A stretch of DNA of 64,000 nucleotides from Acinetobacter soli (GCF_000760595.1 NZ_BBNM01000008.1:62001-126000); one strand, 5' to 3'; shown: positions 1 to 8,763, numbered from the stretch's first letter. Program-made: numbers and translations. The notes: generated from the sequence alone by a model not told the origin.

Positions 1-505
1 CTTGATCTTTCACCAATAAATAGGTCAGGGTGTTAAAAGAATCCTCTGGTTGCCCTACAATTGTTTTTGGACGATAAAAAACTTTTAAGCGACTTTTAAC
101 CAATAAGACCAGCATATTTTGATCAAGTTTGTTTTTTTCAAATGCAGGTATTTGCTTAAAATTTAAGTAAAAAATAGATTCTCTATCGGCAGGCAAATGT
201 GTGTCGCCTGTGTAGACCATCCGTACCATTTGTCCGCGAGATGGATCAATACGGAAAACCTGAGGATTGACCATGAAAGGAGCATCTGCAGTTTCAGGCG
301 TCGATTGAGGGTTGTTTTGATCTAACCAGATTTGAACAAGATAACTCTGATCTTTACTGTTACTAAATTGCAGCGTTTTTTCTTTTTGTTCAGCCGGGTA
401 AATCACGCGAGTACCTGTCATCACCACATTGGCGTATACCAACGATGTATTGCACACGAAGCTTGCGATTAACATACTGAACCAAAGTTTAGAGGCTTTT
501 TTCAT
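1..505 (-). CDS. Periplasmic fimbrial chaperone, PapD-like (3' end cut by window)
   Basis: The frame is open from an ATG at 503-505 to the window edge, giving 168 residues without the C-terminus. Residues 1-24 or so form a signal peptide ending near VYA. The mature start (TGTRVIYPA) and later blocks (FRIDPSRGQMVR, RESIFYLNFKQIP, SRLKVFYRP) are the signature strands of domain 1 of PapD/FimC chaperones, including the conserved Arg near the mature N-terminus and the Arg-Lys pair before FYRP. Such chaperones donate a strand to pilin subunits in the periplasm and hand them to an outer-membrane usher. The gene follows the major pilin by 79 bp, with a hairpin between them. An usher gene probably lies beyond the left edge. 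The family is clear; the exact fimbrial type is not. Confidence 0.9.
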   Translation of the reverse strand, partial: MKKASKLWFSMLIASFVCNTSLVYANVVMTGTRVIYPAEQKEKTLQFSNSKDQSYLVQIWLDQNNPQSTPETADAPFMVNPQVFRIDPSRGQMVRMVYTGDTHLPADRESIFYLNFKQIPAFEKNKLDQNMLVLLVKSRLKVFYRPKTIVGQPEDSFNTLTYLLVKDQ

Positions 506-532
506 GGTTTATCCTTTTCTTGTCTTTTTATC

Positions 533-568
533 AAAAACGCCATGTCACCATAGTTATGGCACATGGCG
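533..568 (-). terminator. Hairpin with T-run between pilin and chaperone genes
   Basis: The arms CGCCATGT (538-545) and ACATGGCG (561-568) pair perfectly, with further CCATA/TATGG pairing inside. On the minus strand the stem is followed by TTTTT (533-537). It lies just after the pilin stop and before the chaperone start, so it probably works as a partial terminator or mRNA-stabilising stem that keeps pilin expression above the downstream genes. The structure is seen; the role is inferred. Confidence 0.7.
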
Positions 569-584
569 GATCATTAAAAATCGA

Positions 585-1106
585 TTAAGGATAGATCACT
601 TCATAATCAGCAACTGCCGTGACCGAGCCAGCTGTCACCTTATCTTTTGCATAATATTGCGCGGTCATATTATAGGTAGTAGTACCTGATGATGTGGTTT
701 GCTTCGCTGTAGTGGCAATTCCGTTATTAAAAACCAGTGGAGAACTGCCAGCACTTCCATTTAAAAGCTGAATTGAAATATTTGTTGCACTACCAGTTGC
801 GCTTGAAACGCCTAAATTAGCACCATCAGGATTATGCGCGGTAAAACGTACCGCAACGTCATCCGCAGTTTGGCTACACCCTTTAATATTGATACTAAAA
901 GGCGTTGCACCTGCAGTTTTTCCAGCAGCAGTTAAACTTCCTGCACCAACAGTCGGTAGCGTAATCGTTGGCGAAGCAGAGCTTCCAACATCGACGGTAC
1001 AGGTGTTTGAATCAACTGTGCCAGTAAAGGTAATTGTATCGGCAGCCACTGCTCCCTGCATAACACCAATTGTCATGAATGCGCCAATCAATAATTTCAT
1101 TTTCAT
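585..1106 (-). CDS. Major fimbrial subunit, type 1 pilin (FimA-like)
   Basis: This 173-residue protein starts with a signal peptide (about residues 1-22, ending AVAA). The mature part has two cysteines, one in DSNTCTVDV and one in IKGCSQ, spaced as in the disulfide of chaperone-usher pilins. The C-terminus DYEVIYP carries the penultimate-region Tyr recognised by the chaperone and usher. Low-complexity stretches rich in Thr, Ala, Ser and Gly are normal for pilins. The start ATG is preceded by AAGGGTGG about 10 bp upstream. It is the first gene of a minus-strand cluster with the chaperone, so it is most likely the rod-forming subunit. It could instead be a minor subunit. Confidence 0.88.
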   Translation of the reverse strand: MKMKLLIGAFMTIGVMQGAVAADTITFTGTVDSNTCTVDVGSSASPTITLPTVGAGSLTAAGKTAGATPFSINIKGCSQTADDVAVRFTAHNPDGANLGVSSATGSATNISIQLLNGSAGSSPLVFNNGIATTAKQTTSSGTTTYNMTAQYYAKDKVTAGSVTAVADYEVIYP

Positions 1107-1382
1107 TTAAAGAGCCACCCTTTTTTAAAAAGTTAAATCGTTTTAAAAGTACATACCAAATTCACTTTCTAAACAAAAATGTGATGTGTTTGGTACGAGG
1201 GCTTAAGCTAACGAAAAAAAACAAAAAAATATTGACACTAAAAATTTAAAAATTGACATCAGTTATTTAAACAAATGAGAGGCGAAAACATCTTGATTCG
1301 CAGTAAGATCGACTTTCTTTTTGGAATATTTTCTGAGAAATCATGTTTTATTTTGCGTATTGAGCACGAGATTTAATACAAT
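1107..1382 (-). promoter_or_regulatory. Upstream region of the pilin gene with a 21-bp-spaced direct repeat
   Basis: This AT-rich gap should hold the fimbrial promoter. I see no convincing -35/-10 pair. It does contain the 7-mer ATTGACA twice, at 1231-1237 and 1252-1258. The copies are 21 bp apart start to start, which is two helical turns, so a regulator could contact both on one DNA face. No reading frame here looks coding. Confidence 0.35.
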
Positions 1383-1414
1383 TTGAAGAGCATACGCTAG
1401 ACGATGCTCTTCAA
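1383..1414 (-). terminator. Hairpin after cycA
   Basis: TTGAAGAGCAT (1383-1393) and ATGCTCTTCAA (1404-1414) form a perfect 11-bp stem with a 10-nt loop, 13 bp beyond the cycA stop. The following minus-strand sequence is AT-rich but has no long T-run, so termination may be moderate. The same 9-bp stem core recurs in the terminator at 30492-30535. Confidence 0.65.
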
Positions 1415-1427
1415 TAGATCATTTCTT

Positions 1428-2852
1428 TTAATTTTGCATCAAACGTTTCACGCGAGGCTTATACATAAACTGATAAGTAAAGCCCAAAATAATCAACCAG
1501 AGCGGACTCACGTAAAGGGCTTTAAGGGTATCGGGCTCTAATGCCAGAATCACCAACGTAAACATCAAAAAGCCCAAAACTACATACGACATCAAAATAC
1601 CGCCTGGCATCTTAAACGTCGATTGGGCATGCAACTCAGGGCGCAGCTTACGATAACGCAAGTAGCACACCATGATCATGCTCCATACGCTAATAAACAA
1701 GATCACGCAAAGTGAACTGGCCAGCGTAAAGGCCTCCATGGTATTGGGCACAAAATATTGCAACGCGGCACCTGCCATAATAAACAGGCAGGAAAACAGT
1801 AAGCCATTGGCCGGTACTGCACGGCGCGATAACTGTGCAAATGCCTTAGGAGCTTGACCGTCACGTGATAAACCAAACAACATACGGCTGGTCGAGAACA
1901 CACCGCTGTTCATCGAGGACATCACCGAAGACAACACCACCAGATTCATGATGATGGCAGAAGTCGGAATACCCGCGTACAAAAACAGTTCTACAAATGG
2001 GCTTTTATTGGCACTGATCTGATTCCAAGGCGTCACCGACATCACCACAAACAATGCCAATACGTAAAATAAAATAATGCGGATTGGGATGGCATTGATG
2101 GCTTTGGGAAGATTTTTTTCAGGATCTTTGGTTTCTGCGGCAGTCGTACCGACCAGCTCGACCCCAACAAAAGCAAAAACTGCAATTTGAAAGCCAGCCA
2201 AGAAACCTTCAACGCCTTTAGGAAACATTCCCCCTGCGGACCAGACATTACTGATCGATGCCACAGGGCCGGCAGGAGAATGAAAATGGCTAAACACCAT
2301 GTAGCCACCGACGCCAATCAATCCGACAATCGCCAGAATCTTAATCAAGGCAAACCAGAATTCGATTTCACCAAACAGGCGCACGGTTAACAGATTCAGC
2401 CCGAGCACCAAAAACACACATGCTGCGCTAATAAGTGCCTGCCCCATTGGCGTAAAGGTGGTGCCATCGGGTAACCAGAAACTTAAATAGTTGATAATGG
2501 CAGCCAGATCGGCAATTCCGACCAGTACCCAGCCTAACCAGTAGGTCCAGCCCAGATAATAGCCAGCGCCCGGACCGAGCAGATCATGCGCCATATCGAC
2601 AAAAGACTTATAATGCAGATTCGCCAGTAACAATTCGCCCATGGCACGCATTAAAAAAAAGAACATGACGCCAATGATCATGTAAATATATAAAATAGAA
2701 GGTCCTGCCAGCGAGATCGTTTTCCCTGATCCCATAAAGAGGCCTGTTCCAATGGCACCGCCAATCGCAATCAATTGTAAATGACGATTCGACAGTTTGC
2801 GCTGAAGCTCATGGGGTACATGCTCAGCGTCGCGATGACGTCCTGTAGTCAT
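1428..2852 (-). CDS. cycA: D-serine/D-alanine/glycine permease
   Basis: This 474-residue protein belongs to the APC amino-acid/proton symporter superfamily, AAT family, with about 12 membrane segments. The N-terminal block with SNRHLQLIAIGGAIGTGLF and GSGKTISLAGPS, the mid block FAGFQ-like AGFQIAVFAFVGVELVGT, and TAAETKDPEKNLPKAIN follow E. coli CycA almost residue for residue, more closely than AroP or LysP. It imports D-alanine, D-serine and glycine across the inner membrane. The neighbouring dadA, alr and ridA use D-/L-alanine, so this is the uptake step of the same module. It is 190 bp downstream of ridA with a hairpin between, so it may have its own promoter. AAGGA lies about 9 bp before the ATG. 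Confidence 0.93.
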   Translation of the reverse strand: MTTGRHRDAEHVPHELQRKLSNRHLQLIAIGGAIGTGLFMGSGKTISLAGPSILYIYMIIGVMFFFLMRAMGELLLANLHYKSFVDMAHDLLGPGAGYYLGWTYWLGWVLVGIADLAAIINYLSFWLPDGTTFTPMGQALISAACVFLVLGLNLLTVRLFGEIEFWFALIKILAIVGLIGVGGYMVFSHFHSPAGPVASISNVWSAGGMFPKGVEGFLAGFQIAVFAFVGVELVGTTAAETKDPEKNLPKAINAIPIRIILFYVLALFVVMSVTPWNQISANKSPFVELFLYAGIPTSAIIMNLVVLSSVMSSMNSGVFSTSRMLFGLSRDGQAPKAFAQLSRRAVPANGLLFSCLFIMAGAALQYFVPNTMEAFTLASSLCVILFISVWSMIMVCYLRYRKLRPELHAQSTFKMPGGILMSYVVLGFLMFTLVILALEPDTLKALYVSPLWLIILGFTYQFMYKPRVKRLMQN

Positions 2853-3009
2853 AAGGTCACATCCTTTTTGAATTTCCTCTTTTAAACCCAGCCATTTTTC
2901 CTTTTGTTTGGGATCGCCTCACAAAAATACTGAAAACAGCGGGATCTAACGCTCCTTGTGCCCGTCATTCACTTCAACACAAAGGGAAATACGGGTCTTA
3001 AATTGTTAA

Positions 3010-3033
3010 CGCCAGCACACGAATGCACTGGCG
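3010..3033 (-). terminator. UUCG-capped hairpin after ridA
   Basis: On the minus strand CGCCAG and CTGGCG close a 10-bp stem (two G-T wobbles in the middle) capped by a TTCG tetraloop, an unusually stable cap in RNA. It begins 9 bp after the ridA stop. Only a weak T-rich tract (TTAACAATTT) follows, so it may be an imperfect terminator or an mRNA 3'-end protector ahead of cycA. Confidence 0.6.
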
Positions 3034-3042
3034 GATATAAAA

Positions 3043-3402
3043 TTAGGCTTGTGCCGCAATCACGGCAATTTCGATGAGCCAGTCTGGATTGACCAGATCG
3101 GCCTGAATGGTGGCCCGTGCGGGTGTGGCCAGTCCATCGAGCCATTCGGTCCAGATTGTATTCACCTGTTGAAAATCATCAAGATGCTTTAAAAACAGTT
3201 GCGCAGAAAGCAGACGGGATTTGTCGGTATGGGCTGCGGCCAACAAAGCATCGATGGTTGCCAGAATTTCTCGGGTTTGCCCTTCAATCCCTTGCTCGGT
3301 CTGCTTCGGAACCTGACCAGAGAGATACACTACGCCATTAAAAATGGTGACAGCACTCATTACCGCGGTGGTATTGATGCGCTGAATATCGCTGTTCGAC
3401 AT
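3043..3402 (-). CDS. ridA: RidA-family enamine/imine deaminase
   Basis: This 119-residue protein has the Rid (YjgF/YER057c/UK114) fold length and motifs. These are LSGQVP near residue 28, the catalytic Arg96 in TPARATIQ, and the C-terminal IEIAVIAA strand. RidA proteins hydrolyse reactive 2-imino acids to 2-keto acids plus ammonia in the cytoplasm. It sits 10 bp after alr in the D-alanine operon. DadA makes an imino acid as its direct product, so this Rid protein probably speeds release of pyruvate and protects PLP enzymes such as Alr. It may belong to an operon-specific Rid subgroup rather than to the housekeeping RidA. The family is certain; the substrate is inferred. Confidence 0.88.
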   Translation of the reverse strand: MSNSDIQRINTTAVMSAVTIFNGVVYLSGQVPKQTEQGIEGQTREILATIDALLAAAHTDKSRLLSAQLFLKHLDDFQQVNTIWTEWLDGLATPARATIQADLVNPDWLIEIAVIAAQA

Positions 3403-3412
3403 GCCTATATCC

Positions 3413-4510
3413 TTATGTTTGTATAATAAATGGAACGCGTGCCGTCACAGCACACATGAGTTCATAACCTACGGTGCCCGAAGCCACTGCCACCTCATCG
3501 ATGGATAAAGTTGCACCAGTTTTAGACCTGCCCCACAGCACCACCTCACTTCCGACAGTAGCCTGTGGTACAGGCGTCAAATCGACTGCCAGCATGTCCA
3601 TACTGACGCGACCAACGGTACGGGTACGCACGCCATCTACCAGAATAGGCGTACCTGTTGGCGATATACGTTGATAACCATCGGCATAACCACAAGCCAC
3701 AATACCGATCTTGAGTGGGCGGTCTGCCATAAAGCTTGAGCCGTATCCCACAGTGTCATTGGGCTGTAAATCTTGAATGGCCAGCAACTCACTACGTAGG
3801 CTCATCGTGGGCTTGAGTGTCCAGTGGTCGATTGAATGTGCCGGATAATCTGGTGCGCTGCCATAGAGCATGATGCCGCTACGGACAACATCGGAGTGCA
3901 GCGGATGGCGTAGAATCGCGGCACTGTTACTGATCGATCGTGGGCCCGCAAGCCCCTCAACCGTTTGTTCAAAAATACGTTGCTGATAGTTAATCCCAGA
4001 CTCGCCAAAACGATTGCCATCTGCATCGGAAAAGTGCGTCATGTGCGTGATACTGGCCACCTGCGGTAATGCATGCAGGCGCTGCCACGCTTCGCGATAT
4101 GCCGCAGGCTGAAAGCCCAAACGGTTCATGCCGCTGTTCATTTTTAAATAAACATGAAACTGCGCTGGCGCAGGATGACGCTCGATCCATTCAATCTGGC
4201 TCAGGTGATGTACGGTAAAGCTGAGCTGATCTTGCGTGCAATCGTATAAATCTTGCGGTGAAAACACACCTTCCAGTAACAATATTGGCCCGGTCCAGCC
4301 CAACGCCCGAATGCGTTTGGCTTCGGCAAGATCAAGTAGTGCAAAACCATCGGCGGCGCTTAAGGCCGGATATACGCGTTCGATACCATGACCATAAGCA
4401 TTGGCCTTAACCACGGCAAAGACCTGACTGTCTGGCGTGGCGTTTCGGGCAACCTGAAGATTGTGTGTTAAGGCATCCTGATGCACAACGGCATGAATGG
4501 GACGTGGCAT
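3413..4510 (-). CDS. alr: Alanine racemase, catabolic (DadX/Alr type)
   Basis: This is a 365-residue fold-type III PLP enzyme. Lys35 in [11 protein letters not shown] is the PLP-binding lysine, and Tyr256 in TVGYGSSF is the second catalytic base. SMDM near residue 303 lines the active site. It interconverts L- and D-alanine. It lies 32 bp after dadA and 10 bp before ridA, so it should be co-transcribed for L-alanine breakdown: L-Ala to D-Ala here, then oxidation by DadA. GGGAAG lies about 7 bp before the ATG. A separate biosynthetic racemase may exist elsewhere, but this could also supply D-Ala for peptidoglycan. Confidence 0.94.
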   Translation of the reverse strand: MPRPIHAVVHQDALTHNLQVARNATPDSQVFAVVKANAYGHGIERVYPALSAADGFALLDLAEAKRIRALGWTGPILLLEGVFSPQDLYDCTQDQLSFTVHHLSQIEWIERHPAPAQFHVYLKMNSGMNRLGFQPAAYREAWQRLHALPQVASITHMTHFSDADGNRFGESGINYQQRIFEQTVEGLAGPRSISNSAAILRHPLHSDVVRSGIMLYGSAPDYPAHSIDHWTLKPTMSLRSELLAIQDLQPNDTVGYGSSFMADRPLKIGIVACGYADGYQRISPTGTPILVDGVRTRTVGRVSMDMLAVDLTPVPQATVGSEVVLWGRSKTGATLSIDEVAVASGTVGYELMCAVTARVPFIIQT

Positions 4511-4542
4511 AGTGAATCTTCCCTGAGGTTTAAGACTTAGAC

Positions 4543-5802
4543 TTAGGCTGCGCTAGAATAACGTTGCAGCGAGAGCCCTTCCGTACTGATATCGGTTTGA
4601 TGGTTCAGCACAATGTCACTGATCAACTTGCCAGAGCCACAGGCCATGGTCCAACCCAAAGTGCCATGTCCGGTATTGAGAAATAAATTTTTAAAGCGGG
4701 TCGCACCAATAATTGGAGTGCTGTCTGGTGTCATTGGGCGTAAACCTGTCCAGAAAGACGCTTCTGCCATATTGCCGCCCGGGAATAAATCTTGTGTCAC
4801 CATCTCAAGCGTGGCGCGTCGGTCTTGATTTAAGCCGAGATTAAAACCACTCAGCTCGGCCATCCCTCCCACACGAATACGCTGGTCGAAACGGGTAATG
4901 GCGATCTTGTAGGTTTCATCGAGCACGGTCGACTGCGGCGCGAACTCAGGCTGCACAATCGGGATTGTGAGTGAATACCCTTTGACTGGATACACCGGCA
5001 GATTAAGTTCAAGCGGTTTTAAAAAGTCACGCGAATAACTACCAAATGCCAATACATAACGATCTGCTGTTAGAGTTTGACCATTAACGCGCACGCCTTT
5101 GATGCTATCGCCTTCGACCACCAAGCCTTCGACCTGCTGATTAAACCGAAAATCGACGCCTAGTGCTTTGGCTTTGTTGGCCAGCGCATTGGTAAACAAA
5201 TAACAGTCGCCAGTTTCATCATTTGGCAAGTGCAAACCACCGACCAGTTTATCCTGAGCATGTGCAAGTGCCGGCTCGACTTGGGCAAGCCCCTCGCGAT
5301 CAAGTAGTGCATAACCAACGCCACATTCTTCTAGCACCTGAATGTCACGCTGCACTGCTTCTAATTGTGCTTCGCTACGAAAAACCTGCAAGGTGCCTTT
5401 AGCACGGTTCTCATATTCGATACCTGTGGTTTCACGCAATGCTTTGAGGCAGTCACGACTGTATTCAGCCACACGCATCATGCGTTCTTTGTTGGTGGTA
5501 TAGCTGGCTGGATTACAGTTTTTAAGCATTTGCGCCATCCACTGTAACTGCCACATGCTGCCATCGATATTAATTGCCAAAGGTGCATGATGTTGAAACA
5601 TCCATTTTACCGCTTTAAACGGAATGCCTGGCGCTGCCCACGGTGTAGAGTAACCCGGTGAAATCTGACCGGCATTGCCAAAACTGGTTTCTTCTGCTGG
5701 CCCCGCCTGACGGTCTAATACCGTAACCTGCGCGCCTTGTTGCGCAAGGTAATAAGCGCTAGCCACACCAATAACACCACTGCCCAAAACAATTACACGC
5801 AT
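4543..5802 (-). CDS. dadA: D-amino acid dehydrogenase, small subunit
   Basis: This 419-residue FAD enzyme of the DAO family opens with the dinucleotide motif GSGVIG (about residues 7-12). The DadA block [22 protein letters not shown] follows, and the C-terminal [14 protein letters not shown] loop closes the FAD site. It oxidises D-alanine and other D-amino acids to keto acids and passes electrons to the respiratory quinone pool at the inner membrane. It leads the minus-strand operon dadA-alr-ridA, possibly with cycA. AAGGA lies about 6 bp before the ATG. It is divergent from an Lrp-type regulator across 138 bp, which suggests local control. Confidence 0.95.
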   Translation of the reverse strand: MRVIVLGSGVIGVASAYYLAQQGAQVTVLDRQAGPAEETSFGNAGQISPGYSTPWAAPGIPFKAVKWMFQHHAPLAINIDGSMWQLQWMAQMLKNCNPASYTTNKERMMRVAEYSRDCLKALRETTGIEYENRAKGTLQVFRSEAQLEAVQRDIQVLEECGVGYALLDREGLAQVEPALAHAQDKLVGGLHLPNDETGDCYLFTNALANKAKALGVDFRFNQQVEGLVVEGDSIKGVRVNGQTLTADRYVLAFGSYSRDFLKPLELNLPVYPVKGYSLTIPIVQPEFAPQSTVLDETYKIAITRFDQRIRVGGMAELSGFNLGLNQDRRATLEMVTQDLFPGGNMAEASFWTGLRPMTPDSTPIIGATRFKNLFLNTGHGTLGWTMACGSGKLISDIVLNHQTDISTEGLSLQRYSSAA

Positions 5803-5829
5803 GTCCGTTCCTTCAATCCGTATTAGGTT

Positions 5830-5869
5830 ATTTCACTAGTATATTTCTGGTTAGATAGTTAATTTCACT
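5830..5869. promoter_or_regulatory. Repeated ATTTCACT boxes in the dadA/Lrp-type intergenic region
   Basis: ATTTCACT occurs at 5830-5837 and again at 5862-5869. The copies are 32 bp apart start to start, about three helical turns, between divergent dadA and the Lrp-type gene. Lrp-family octamers bind several helically phased sites, so these are candidate operators. A TATAAT at 5881-5886 could be the -10 of the regulator gene, but I see no good matching -35. Confidence 0.4.
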
Positions 5870-5940
5870 GATTTAAACGCTATAATTTAGGTAATTTTAA
5901 GAATTCGTCGTGCAAAAAAACGAAAAAAAGGAAATTTCTT

Positions 5941-6411
5941 ATGCGTGCACTAGACCGGATTGATCGGCAGATTTTAGATATTCTGCAAAAGGAAGGGCGC
6001 ATTGCCATCAGCGAACTGGCTTCACGGGTCAATTTATCGACCACACCTTGCTCCGAGCGGGTCAAGCGACTAGAGCGCGATGGCGTGATCACAGGCTACC
6101 ATGCACGGCTGAATCCGGCGTATGTCGATCGGAATCTATTGGTCTTTCTGGAAATCAAGTTATCGGCAAAATCGGGAGATGTATTTGATCAGGTCGCACG
6201 TGACTTAGTGGCGATTCCTGAAGTGTTGGAGTGTCATCTGATTTCGGGGGAATTTGATTATCTGGTCAAAGCACGCCTGAAGGAAATGAGTGCCTATCGG
6301 CGTTTGCTCGGCGATCTGCTTAAAAAACTGCCCTCCTCGGCGTCTTCACACAGCTATATTGTGATGGAGGAAATTAAGGAAACCTTGTTTTTGGACGTTT
6401 CACGTCTGTAA
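5941..6411 (+). CDS. Lrp/AsnC-family regulator of the D-alanine operon
   Basis: This 156-residue protein has an N-terminal winged helix-turn-helix (about residues 5-60) that includes ISELASRVNLSTTPCSERVKRLE. It is followed by a RAM/ACT-like effector domain with FDYLVKARLKEM. Lrp/AsnC proteins form dimers and octamers that respond to amino acids. Its divergent placement next to dadA matches DadR-type activators known from other gammaproteobacteria, which respond to alanine. The inferred job is induction of dadA-alr-ridA by alanine. It could instead be a broader Lrp paralogue. The start ATG follows an AAAGGAAATTTCTT leader with good Shine-Dalgarno spacing. A clear terminator follows. Confidence 0.88.
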   Translation: MRALDRIDRQILDILQKEGRIAISELASRVNLSTTPCSERVKRLERDGVITGYHARLNPAYVDRNLLVFLEIKLSAKSGDVFDQVARDLVAIPEVLECHLISGEFDYLVKARLKEMSAYRRLLGDLLKKLPSSASSHSYIVMEEIKETLFLDVSRL

Positions 6412-6455
6412 TCACACGACTTAATGAATTCTTAAAAAATCAAGGATCACTTTGC

Positions 6456-6484
6456 AAACCACACCCAGTCGTGTGGTTTTTTAA
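6456..6484 (+). terminator. Intrinsic terminator of the Lrp-type gene
   Basis: AAACCACAC (6456-6464) pairs with GTGTGGTTT (6471-6479) across a 6-nt loop. A short T-run follows. It lies about 45 bp after the stop codon. Confidence 0.85.
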
Positions 6485-6554
6485 TTAACTCCAGTTAATA
6501 TGCGTCTTTTTGGTGCAAAAGTATAAATACAGTCATCATTATTACAAAATTCAT

Positions 6555-6583
6555 AATTTAATTATGTATTGCATAATTAAATT
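6555..6583. promoter_or_regulatory. Perfect 12-bp-arm palindrome upstream of hpd (candidate operator)
   Basis: AATTTAATTATG (6555-6566) and CATAATTAAATT (6572-6583) are exact inverse repeats around a 5-bp centre. The right end overlaps the predicted -35 box of hpd. The core TTATG-N5-CATAA reappears as TTATG-N5-CGTAA upstream of aroP. The nearby IclR-family protein is the obvious candidate binder. Confidence 0.6.
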
Positions 6584-6609
6584 GAGTTTAGTATGCTCAT
6601 TCATATAAC
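6582..6609 (+). promoter_or_regulatory. hpd: Predicted hpd promoter
   Basis: TTGAGT (6582-6587) and TATAAC (6604-6609) are separated by 16 bp and match sigma-70 boxes at four and five of six positions. Transcription would start near 6616, where a second small inverted repeat lies (GTATC 6613-6617, GATAC 6626-6630). This is a prediction from consensus only. Confidence 0.45.
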
Positions 6610-6615
6610 GCAGTA

Positions 6616-6858
6616 TCAGTTGGACGATACGTTGTTAAAAAATGAAGCAGGACGGCGATTTTGAGTTTCAATAATTTCCTTTGAGCGCAATCGTCTTTTA
6701 AACCTAGGGTGCTACCCCGATACAATTTTAAATTGGTTGGTTGTATTGGTGATGCCTATTCCTTAGCCCTTTATAGGCTCTGTAGCATTCTATGTTTAAA
6801 AATCTAAAGCGATCCAATGAGTGGATTCGGTAAAAATCGATAATGAGGACGGAATAAG
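6616..6858 (+). other. Long hpd 5' leader with several small inverted repeats
   Basis: About 240 bp separate the predicted start of transcription from the hpd ATG, with no convincing coding frame. Short pairings are visible: GGGT/ACCC near 6709-6719, ATACAA/TTGTAT around 6721-6746, and AGCC/GGCT around 6764-6779. The leader ends in GAGGACGGAATAAG before the ATG. No known riboswitch is recognised. It may be a structured leader, or the real promoter may lie closer to the gene. Confidence 0.35.
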
Positions 6859-7911
6859 ATGGATATTTTAGACAACCCTTTGGAGCTATGCGGGTTTGCA
6901 TTTATAGAGTTTGTTTCCAAAGAAAACGAACTTGATCTGATTTTTAAAACCATGGGGTTTACCCAAGTTGCACGTCATAAATCAAAGAAAGCATTCCTTT
7001 GGCGTCAGGGCAATATCAATATTATTTTGAATTATCAACCTGAATCTTACGCATCTTATTTCTTTAATGAACATGGTCCATCGGCCTGCGCAATGGGCTT
7101 TCGTACCCGTGATGCCGCCAAAGCATTTAATAAAGCACTCGAACTGGGTGCCGAGCCCATGTACAGCAAAATCGGCCCGATGGAATTAAATATTCCAGCC
7201 ATTAAAGGTATTGGTGGTATGCCGATCTTTTTGGTCGATCGTGACATTTATGAAAATGATTTTGAATTTATCGATGGTATCGAGGCAAATCCTGTCGGCA
7301 CGGGTTTAAAAGAAATCGATCATCTGACGCACAATGTCTATAAAGGCCGCATGGACTACTGGGCTTCTTTTTATGAAAAGATTTTCAACTTCCAAGAAAT
7401 CCGTTATTTCGATATCAAAGGCGAATATACAGGCCTGACCTCTAAAGCCCTGACCGCGCCAGACGGTAAAATCCGCATTCCACTTAATGAAGATTCAGAC
7501 AAAGGCAACGGTCAAATTGCAGAATTCTTGGCCGACTTTAACGGCGAAGGGATTCAGCATATTGCCTTTATTACAGATGATTTGCTGGCCACGTGGGATA
7601 AACTCAAGGCACTCGGGCTGAACTTTATGACTCCACCGCCTGCCACCTACTACGAAATGCTGCCAGAGCGCTTGCCCGCCCATGGCGAACCGACTGAAGA
7701 GCTACAAAAACGCGGTATTCTACTCGATGGCAGCACGCAAAATGGCGAGAAAAAACTACTGCTTCAGATTTTCTCTGAAAATATGATTGGGCCGGTTTTC
7801 TTTGAATTTATTCAGCGTAAAGCAGATGACGGTTTTGGCGAGGGTAATTTTAAGGCGTTGTTTGAATCGATTGAGCGTGATCAGATTCGTCGTGGTGTAC
7901 TTCAAGTATAA
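6859..7911 (+). CDS. hpd: 4-hydroxyphenylpyruvate dioxygenase
   Basis: This 350-residue non-haem iron enzyme of the vicinal-oxygen-chelate fold is close to Pseudomonas HPPD. The Fe ligands are visible as His155 (DHLTHNV), His234 (GIQHIAF) and Glu316 (FFEFIQR), a constant six residues earlier than in the Pseudomonas enzyme. The C-terminal block [18 protein letters not shown] is also conserved. It converts 4-hydroxyphenylpyruvate to homogentisate, the second step of tyrosine catabolism. tyrB and aroP downstream supply transamination and uptake; homogentisate-cleaving genes are not in the window. An operator-like palindrome and a long leader precede it. Confidence 0.97.
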   Translation: MDILDNPLELCGFAFIEFVSKENELDLIFKTMGFTQVARHKSKKAFLWRQGNINIILNYQPESYASYFFNEHGPSACAMGFRTRDAAKAFNKALELGAEPMYSKIGPMELNIPAIKGIGGMPIFLVDRDIYENDFEFIDGIEANPVGTGLKEIDHLTHNVYKGRMDYWASFYEKIFNFQEIRYFDIKGEYTGLTSKALTAPDGKIRIPLNEDSDKGNGQIAEFLADFNGEGIQHIAFITDDLLATWDKLKALGLNFMTPPPATYYEMLPERLPAHGEPTEELQKRGILLDGSTQNGEKKLLLQIFSENMIGPVFFEFIQRKADDGFGEGNFKALFESIERDQIRRGVLQV

Positions 7912-7939
7912 GCATTTAACACCCGAAATCGCCTGATAC

Positions 7940-7980
7940 TCCACTGCACTTTGAATGAAGCGCAGTGGATTTATTTTTTG
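7940..7980 (+). terminator. Intrinsic terminator of hpd
   Basis: TCCACTGC (7940-7947) pairs with GCAGTGGA (7962-7969) and is followed by TTTATTTTTT. It separates hpd from the convergent IclR-type gene. Confidence 0.88.
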
Positions 7981-7983
7981 TGT

Positions 7984-8763
7984 TTAGCGGTTTTGCAAAA
8001 AACGATTGATCGCCGCCACTGCGCTTTTCAGCTCAGCCAACTTTTCGCTTTGTGCATCTAGCGGCAAGAACATTTCAGTGTCGATGGCCACAATACAAAA
8101 CTCCAAAACACCCTGTGCATTAAAGACAGGCAGCCCCACAGCATTAATCCCCACCAGCAAATCGCCTTGTGCCAGTGCCATGTGTTGCTCAAGAATCGAG
8201 GTTTTGAGGGCTAAAAATTCATCCCAATTTTGTGGTTTAAGCGGATAGCTCGACTGTGCCGCGGCTTGCCATTCCAGTTCCATAAGTGGACGCACCACAT
8301 GTTCGGGCATAAATGAGGCAAAGACTCGGCCCGATGCCGAATTCACCAATGGCATAATCGAGCCAACTTTGGTCACAATGGCAATGGGGTGATTCGACTC
8401 CATGGCTTGTACTACGAGCGGTCCACGCGGCGACCATTTACTAATTTGAATGCTACAGCCAATTTTGGCCTGCACATCATAAATCATCGACTGAACAAGT
8501 TGCAGCGCGTCGGTATGTTGAATACAATTCAGCCCCAATCGCCAAGCCTGATCGCCCAGTGCATACTGGCCATCATCAAGCTGCTTGGCATAATCCATAC
8601 GAATCAGGCTCACCAGATAACGGTGAACTTTTGCAGGATGCATGTCTAATTTGTGCGATAAGTCTTTTAAAATAATGGGATGCTGATGGTCGACCAATGC
8701 ATTCAACACACTCAAACCCACTTCAAGCGATTGAACCCCACCCGATAATCTTTCTTCAACCAT
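7984..8763 (-). CDS. IclR-family transcriptional regulator
   Basis: This 259-residue protein has an N-terminal winged helix-turn-helix (about residues 12-75, with LKDLSHKLDMHPAKVHRYLVSL). A C-terminal IclR effector domain follows, with SGRVFASFMP and GINAVGLPVFN blocks. IclR proteins usually sense aromatic or small organic acids. It is convergent with hpd and divergent from aroP, so regulation of tyrosine catabolism (an HmgR-like role) is the best inference. Matching palindromes before hpd and aroP support this. Its relation to HmgR proper cannot be settled by reading alone. Confidence 0.88.
   Translation of the reverse strand: MVEERLSGGVQSLEVGLSVLNALVDHQHPIILKDLSHKLDMHPAKVHRYLVSLIRMDYAKQLDDGQYALGDQAWRLGLNCIQHTDALQLVQSMIYDVQAKIGCSIQISKWSPRGPLVVQAMESNHPIAIVTKVGSIMPLVNSASGRVFASFMPEHVVRPLMELEWQAAAQSSYPLKPQNWDEFLALKTSILEQHMALAQGDLLVGINAVGLPVFNAQGVLEFCIVAIDTEMFLPLDAQSEKLAELKSAVAAINRFLQNR

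Noticed and set aside
889..1110. 73-residue plus-strand frame inside the pilin gene
   Set aside because: It is the complement of the pilin coding sequence, with no motif or ribosome site of its own.
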